From the NCBI GenBank assembly GCA_020161965.1, contig JAIUNH010000230.1, forward strand, positions 1 through 6,469: 6,469 nucleotides of DNA, written 5' to 3'. Both the position numbers and the translations under genes were made by a program. The notes beneath the pieces are model-generated. The model saw only the letters and a program-made list of their open reading frames with translations, was not told the DNA's origin and searched no databases. This document shows positions 5,775 to 6,469 of the stretch, piece by piece (position 1 is the stretch's first letter; each line of letters begins with the position of its first letter). The DNA comes from Pseudomonadota bacterium (GTDB lineage: Bacteria; Pseudomonadota; Alphaproteobacteria; CACIAM-22H2).

Positions 5775-6469
5775 AGCGGCGCGATATCTGGACGCCGGTT
5801 CTGATCGCCGCCTGGGCGATCGTTCTCGGCTTGCTCGTTTGGCCGCTCGGCAAGATCCTGCTGTCGAGCTTCGTGGTCGACGGCGAGTACACTTTCGCCA
5901 ATTACACGCTGATCTTCTCCGAGCCGCGCTTCCTCAACACGATCGGCAACACGTTCCTGGTCGGCTTCGGCGGCATGATCGGCGCGCTGATCCTGGGCGT
6001 GGGCCTCGCCTTCGTCGTGTCGCGCTTCGAGATTCGCGGCCGGACCGCGATCGAAGTGCTGGCGCTGATCGCGATGGTCTCGCCGCCCTTCATCGGCGCC
6101 TATTCTTGGATCGTGCTGTTCGGCGCCAACGGCTTGGTGCGCACGTCGCTCGCCGGCATCGGCATCGATATTCCGCCGATCTACGGCACGCCCGGCGTGA
6201 TCATGGTCTTCGCGCTGAAATTCTTCCCGCAAGTGTTCCTGATCACCTCGGGCGCCTTCGCGGCCGTCAGCCGATCGCTGGAGGAAGCGGCCGAAAGCCT
6301 AGGCGTGTCGCCGACGCGCCGCCTGTTCACGGTTACCTTGCCGCTGATCATGCCGGCGATCACGGCGAGCGGTCTGCTCGCCTTCGTCATGTCGATCGCC
6401 GATTTCGGCACGCCGCAGATCATCGGCCGCGGCCTGCAAGTGCTCGCGACCCAGGCCTATATCCTTTAC
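5771..6469 (+). CDS. ABC transporter permease (FbpB/Fe(III)-phosphonate type), N-terminal part
   Basis: The frame starts at ATG 5771 and stays open to the window edge (233 codons), so the gene is cut by the window. It begins MKRRDIWTPVLIAAWAIVLG, with a short basic N-terminus and a first membrane helix (about 8-33). Further hydrophobic segments are TFLVGFGGMIGALILGVGLAF (61-81), IEVLALIAMVSPPFIGAYSWIVLF (94-117), GVIMVFALKFFPQVFLITSG (142-161) and an ITASGLLAFVMSIADFG helix (197-213). The EAA loop that docks on the ATPase is clear: EEAAESLGVSPTRRLFTVTLPLI (171-193, EAA...G......LP). This is the inner-membrane component of the importer. Homologous FbpB-like permeases often carry two such halves in about 550 residues, so a second half may follow outside the window. 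ATGA overlap with the ATPase stop supports coupled translation. Confidence 0.93.
   Translation, partial: MKRRDIWTPVLIAAWAIVLGLLVWPLGKILLSSFVVDGEYTFANYTLIFSEPRFLNTIGNTFLVGFGGMIGALILGVGLAFVVSRFEIRGRTAIEVLALIAMVSPPFIGAYSWIVLFGANGLVRTSLAGIGIDIPPIYGTPGVIMVFALKFFPQVFLITSGAFAAVSRSLEEAAESLGVSPTRRLFTVTLPLIMPAITASGLLAFVMSIADFGTPQIIGRGLQVLATQAYILY

Overview
The window is GC-rich and reads as alphaproteobacterial DNA, but it appears to consist of two unrelated pieces joined near position 990-1004. The left piece (1 to about 1000) holds the 3' part of a methyltetrahydrofolate:corrinoid methyltransferase-like gene and the first third of rlmE (23S rRNA 2'-O-methyltransferase). From remembered family sequences, both look like Rhodobacteraceae (Paracoccus/Rhodobacter-type) proteins. 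The right piece (about 1000 to 6469) looks like another alphaproteobacterium, possibly Rhodospirillales-like; that placement is a weak inference. All 19 leucines before the junction use CTG or CTC. In the next 21 leucines, 9 use TTG, CTT or TTA.

Layout, all on the + strand: partial corrinoid methyltransferase (1-573); a 110-nt intergenic stretch with a weak hairpin; a chimeric ORF (684-1637) in which the RlmE N-terminus runs in frame into the C-terminal two thirds of a BadF/BadG/N-acetylglucosamine-kinase-type sugar kinase; a two-SIS-domain sugar-phosphate isomerase/deaminase of the GlmS/AgaS/NagB-II type (1634-2602); a periplasmic solute-binding protein of the Fe(III)/phosphonate/hexose-phosphate class (2648-3625); a PP2C-type phosphatase (3633-4622); an intrinsic terminator (4624-4645); an ABC ATPase of the PotA/FbpC class (4698-5774); and the first 233 codons of a FbpB-like permease (5771 to the window end).

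The right piece looks like one sugar-uptake and processing operon: binding protein, ATPase and permease for import, and kinase plus SIS enzyme for cytoplasmic sugar (probably amino-sugar) metabolism. A PP2C phosphatase and a terminator sit in the middle of the transporter genes. Kinase/SIS and SIS/ATPase-permease linkages are tight (ATGA overlaps at 1634 and 5771), which supports co-translation. The binding protein lacks an obvious FbpA-type Tyr-Tyr iron ligand pair, and the neighbouring enzymes act on phosphorylated sugars. I therefore favour a phosphosugar or similar anionic organic substrate over iron; this is inference.

The most important caution is the chimeric ORF. Both halves are cut inside their catalytic domains, so the fusion is unlikely to be a working enzyme and is more likely an assembly chimera or a recombination scar than a new protein.
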